In this document: in pieces, positions 62,801 to 64,000 of the stretch | Layout: every line of letters starts with the position of its first letter | How positions within the stretch are numbered: position 1 is the stretch's first letter | Origin: Deroplatys truncata | Taxonomy: Eukaryota; Arthropoda; Insecta; Mantodea; Mantidae | Length of the DNA: 64,000 nt | Reading direction: 5' to 3' | Assembly: GCA_030765065.1 (NCBI GenBank) | Contig: CM060985.1 | Location: 806,001-870,000 of the forward strand | The notes under the pieces: model-generated | What the model was told of the DNA's origin: nothing | What the model saw: only the letters and a program-made list of their open reading frames with translations | Databases searched by the model: none | Made by a program: the position numbers and the translations under genes

Positions 62801-64000
62801 TATTGTATGAGAGTATCTGTGAAGTGTGATAATACAAGAGGGAGACAAGAGGCCGGACGAGAGATTGTGTATATCAGTGTGTGTGAGGTGTGATAATACA
62901 AGAGGGAGAGAAGAGGCCGGATGAGAGATTGTGTATATCAGTGTGTGTGAGGTGTGATAATACAAGAGGGAGACAGGAGATTGGGTGAGAAATTGTGTAT
63001 GGCAGTGTGTGTGAGGTGTGATAATACAAGAGGAAGACAAGAGACTGAGTGGGAGATTGTGTATGGCAAGGTGTGTGAGGTGTGATAATACAAGAGGGAG
63101 TCAAGAGACTGAGTGAGAGATTGTGTATGGCAGTGTGTGTGAGATGTGATAATACAAGAGGGAGACAAGAGGCCGGATGAGAGATTGTGTATATCAGTGT
63201 GTGTGAGGTGTGATAATACAAGAGGAAGGCAAGAGACTGAGTGGGAGATATTGTATGAGAGTATCTGTGAAGTGTGATAATACAAGAGGGAGACAAGAGG
63301 CCGGATGAGAGATTGAGTATATCAGTGTGTGTAAGGTGTGATAATACAAGAGGGAGACAAGAGGCCGGATGAGAGATTGTGTATGGCAGTGTGTGTGACG
63401 TGTGATAATACAAGAGGGAGTCAAGAGACTGAGTGAGAGATTGTGTATGACAGTGTATGTGAGGTGTGATAATCCAAGAGGGAGACAAGAAGCTGAGTCA
63501 GAGATTGTGTATGGCAGTGTATGTGAGCTGTGATAATCCAAGAGGGAGACAAGAAGCTGAGTCAGAGATTGTGTATGGCAGTGTTTGTGAGGTGTGATAA
63601 TCCAAGAGGGAGACAAGAGACTGAGTGGGAGATTGTGTATGACAATGTGTGTGAGGTGTGATAATACAAGAGGGAGACAACAGACTGAGTAGGAGATTGT
63701 GTATGACAATGTATGTGAGGTGTGATAATACAAGAGGGAGACAGAATGAGTGGGAGATTGTGTATGGCAGTGTGTGTGAGCTGTGATAATCCAAGAGGGA
63801 GACAAGAGACTGAGTGGGAGATTGTGTATGGCAGTGTGTGTGTGCTGTGATAATCCAAGAGGGAGACAAGAGACTGAGTGGGAGATTGTGTATGGTAGTG
63901 TGTGTGAGCTGTGATAATCCAAGAGGGAGACAAGAGACTGAGTGGGAGATTGTGTATGGCAGTGTGTGTGAGCTGTGATAATCCAAGAGGGAGACAAGAG
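53806..64000. repeat. 64-bp array, copy of 33.3-42.8 kb block (runs off window)
   Basis: About six 'gagggacacaagagactaag' monomers (53.7-54.0 kb) lead into a section collinear with 33.3-42.8 kb at offsets of 20822-21651. Markers include 'gataatcaggaggg' near 59652, 'gtgtgagaatacaagagg' near 56588, and the 'gaggtgtcataatac' units. Near 63440 the copy skips about half a kilobase relative to 41.86-42.05 kb and continues with 'ctgtgataatccaagag' monomers to the window end. Confidence 0.88.

Larger units (their letters stand above)
8856..64000. repeat. Giant 64-bp satellite array (runs off window)
   Basis: Uninterrupted tandem array of a 64-bp monomer, nominally about 860 copies, made of the blocks 'caagagactgggtgaaag' or 'caagagactgagtgagag', 'attgtgtatgacagtgtg', 'tgtgaggtgtgataatac' and 'aagaggga'. 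A basal consensus unit counted by eye has G 24, A 20, T 16, C 4, so the plus strand is very C-poor. Monomer length varies (50, 52, 62 and 66 bp forms) by loss or gain inside the TG-rich part. The minus strand has no stop codon in any frame of the consensus, which produces long overlapping open frames. I found no gene, transposon or unique sequence inside. Sub-blocks are listed separately. Confidence 0.98.

Noticed and set aside
1..64000. Common origin of the 83-bp and 64-bp satellites
   Set aside because: They share only short words such as 'ataat' and 'gagac' and the blocks cannot be aligned in the same order. Joint origin is not supported.
8856..64000. Centromeric or telomeric array
   Set aside because: No telomere repeat and no CENP-B-box-like motif seen. 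The array abuts intact exons, so an intronic satellite is the simpler reading, though position on the chromosome cannot be judged from sequence alone.

Overview
This window is animal nuclear DNA, most likely from an invertebrate. It holds three adjoining exons of an ABC-A-type transporter with animal-style splice sites and introns, and about 60.5 of its 64 kb is satellite-type tandem repeat. No prokaryotic gene layout, operon, rRNA or intact tRNA is visible. I cannot name the species. A mollusc or another lophotrochozoan would fit but is a guess.

Layout. (1) 1-5330: tandem array of an 83-bp monomer, with sequence subfamilies and internal block duplications. (2) 5331-7772: the only ordinary sequence. 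It carries three exons on the minus strand, 7498-7772, 6731-6874 and 6029-6256 in transcription order. Splice phases agree and there are no in-frame stops. The exons give 215 continuous residues: the last membrane segments of transmembrane domain 2, the linker, and the start of nucleotide-binding domain 2 with its Walker A motif. A tRNA-like SINE fragment lies in one intron. (3) 7642-8740: the 5' part of the first exon with its 3' splice site is tandemly copied, as 187-bp units and shorter 89-bp derivatives. (4) 8741-8855: degenerate 64-bp-like edge monomers. (5) 8856-64000, running off the window: a giant array of about 860 monomers of 64 bp. It grew by nested block duplications of about 5.1, 8.0, 9.7 and more than 9.9 kb.

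The gene runs right to left, so both satellites appear to be intronic. The 64-bp array lies in the intron before the 275-bp exon, and its upstream exon is beyond 64000. The 83-bp array lies in the intron after the Walker A exon, and the rest of the nucleotide-binding domain is beyond position 1. The transcript would then carry at least 55 kb of pyrimidine-rich, AG-poor satellite RNA on one side and at least 5.3 kb of the 83-bp satellite on the other.

The long minus-strand reading frames in the 64-bp array (up to about 954 codons) are best explained by a monomer with no stop codon in any of the three minus frames, not by genes. The main points of interest are the satellite-loaded transporter gene, the partial-exon amplification with eight competing 3' splice sites, the one splice-acceptor-like site per satellite monomer, and the readable history of block duplication and deletion.
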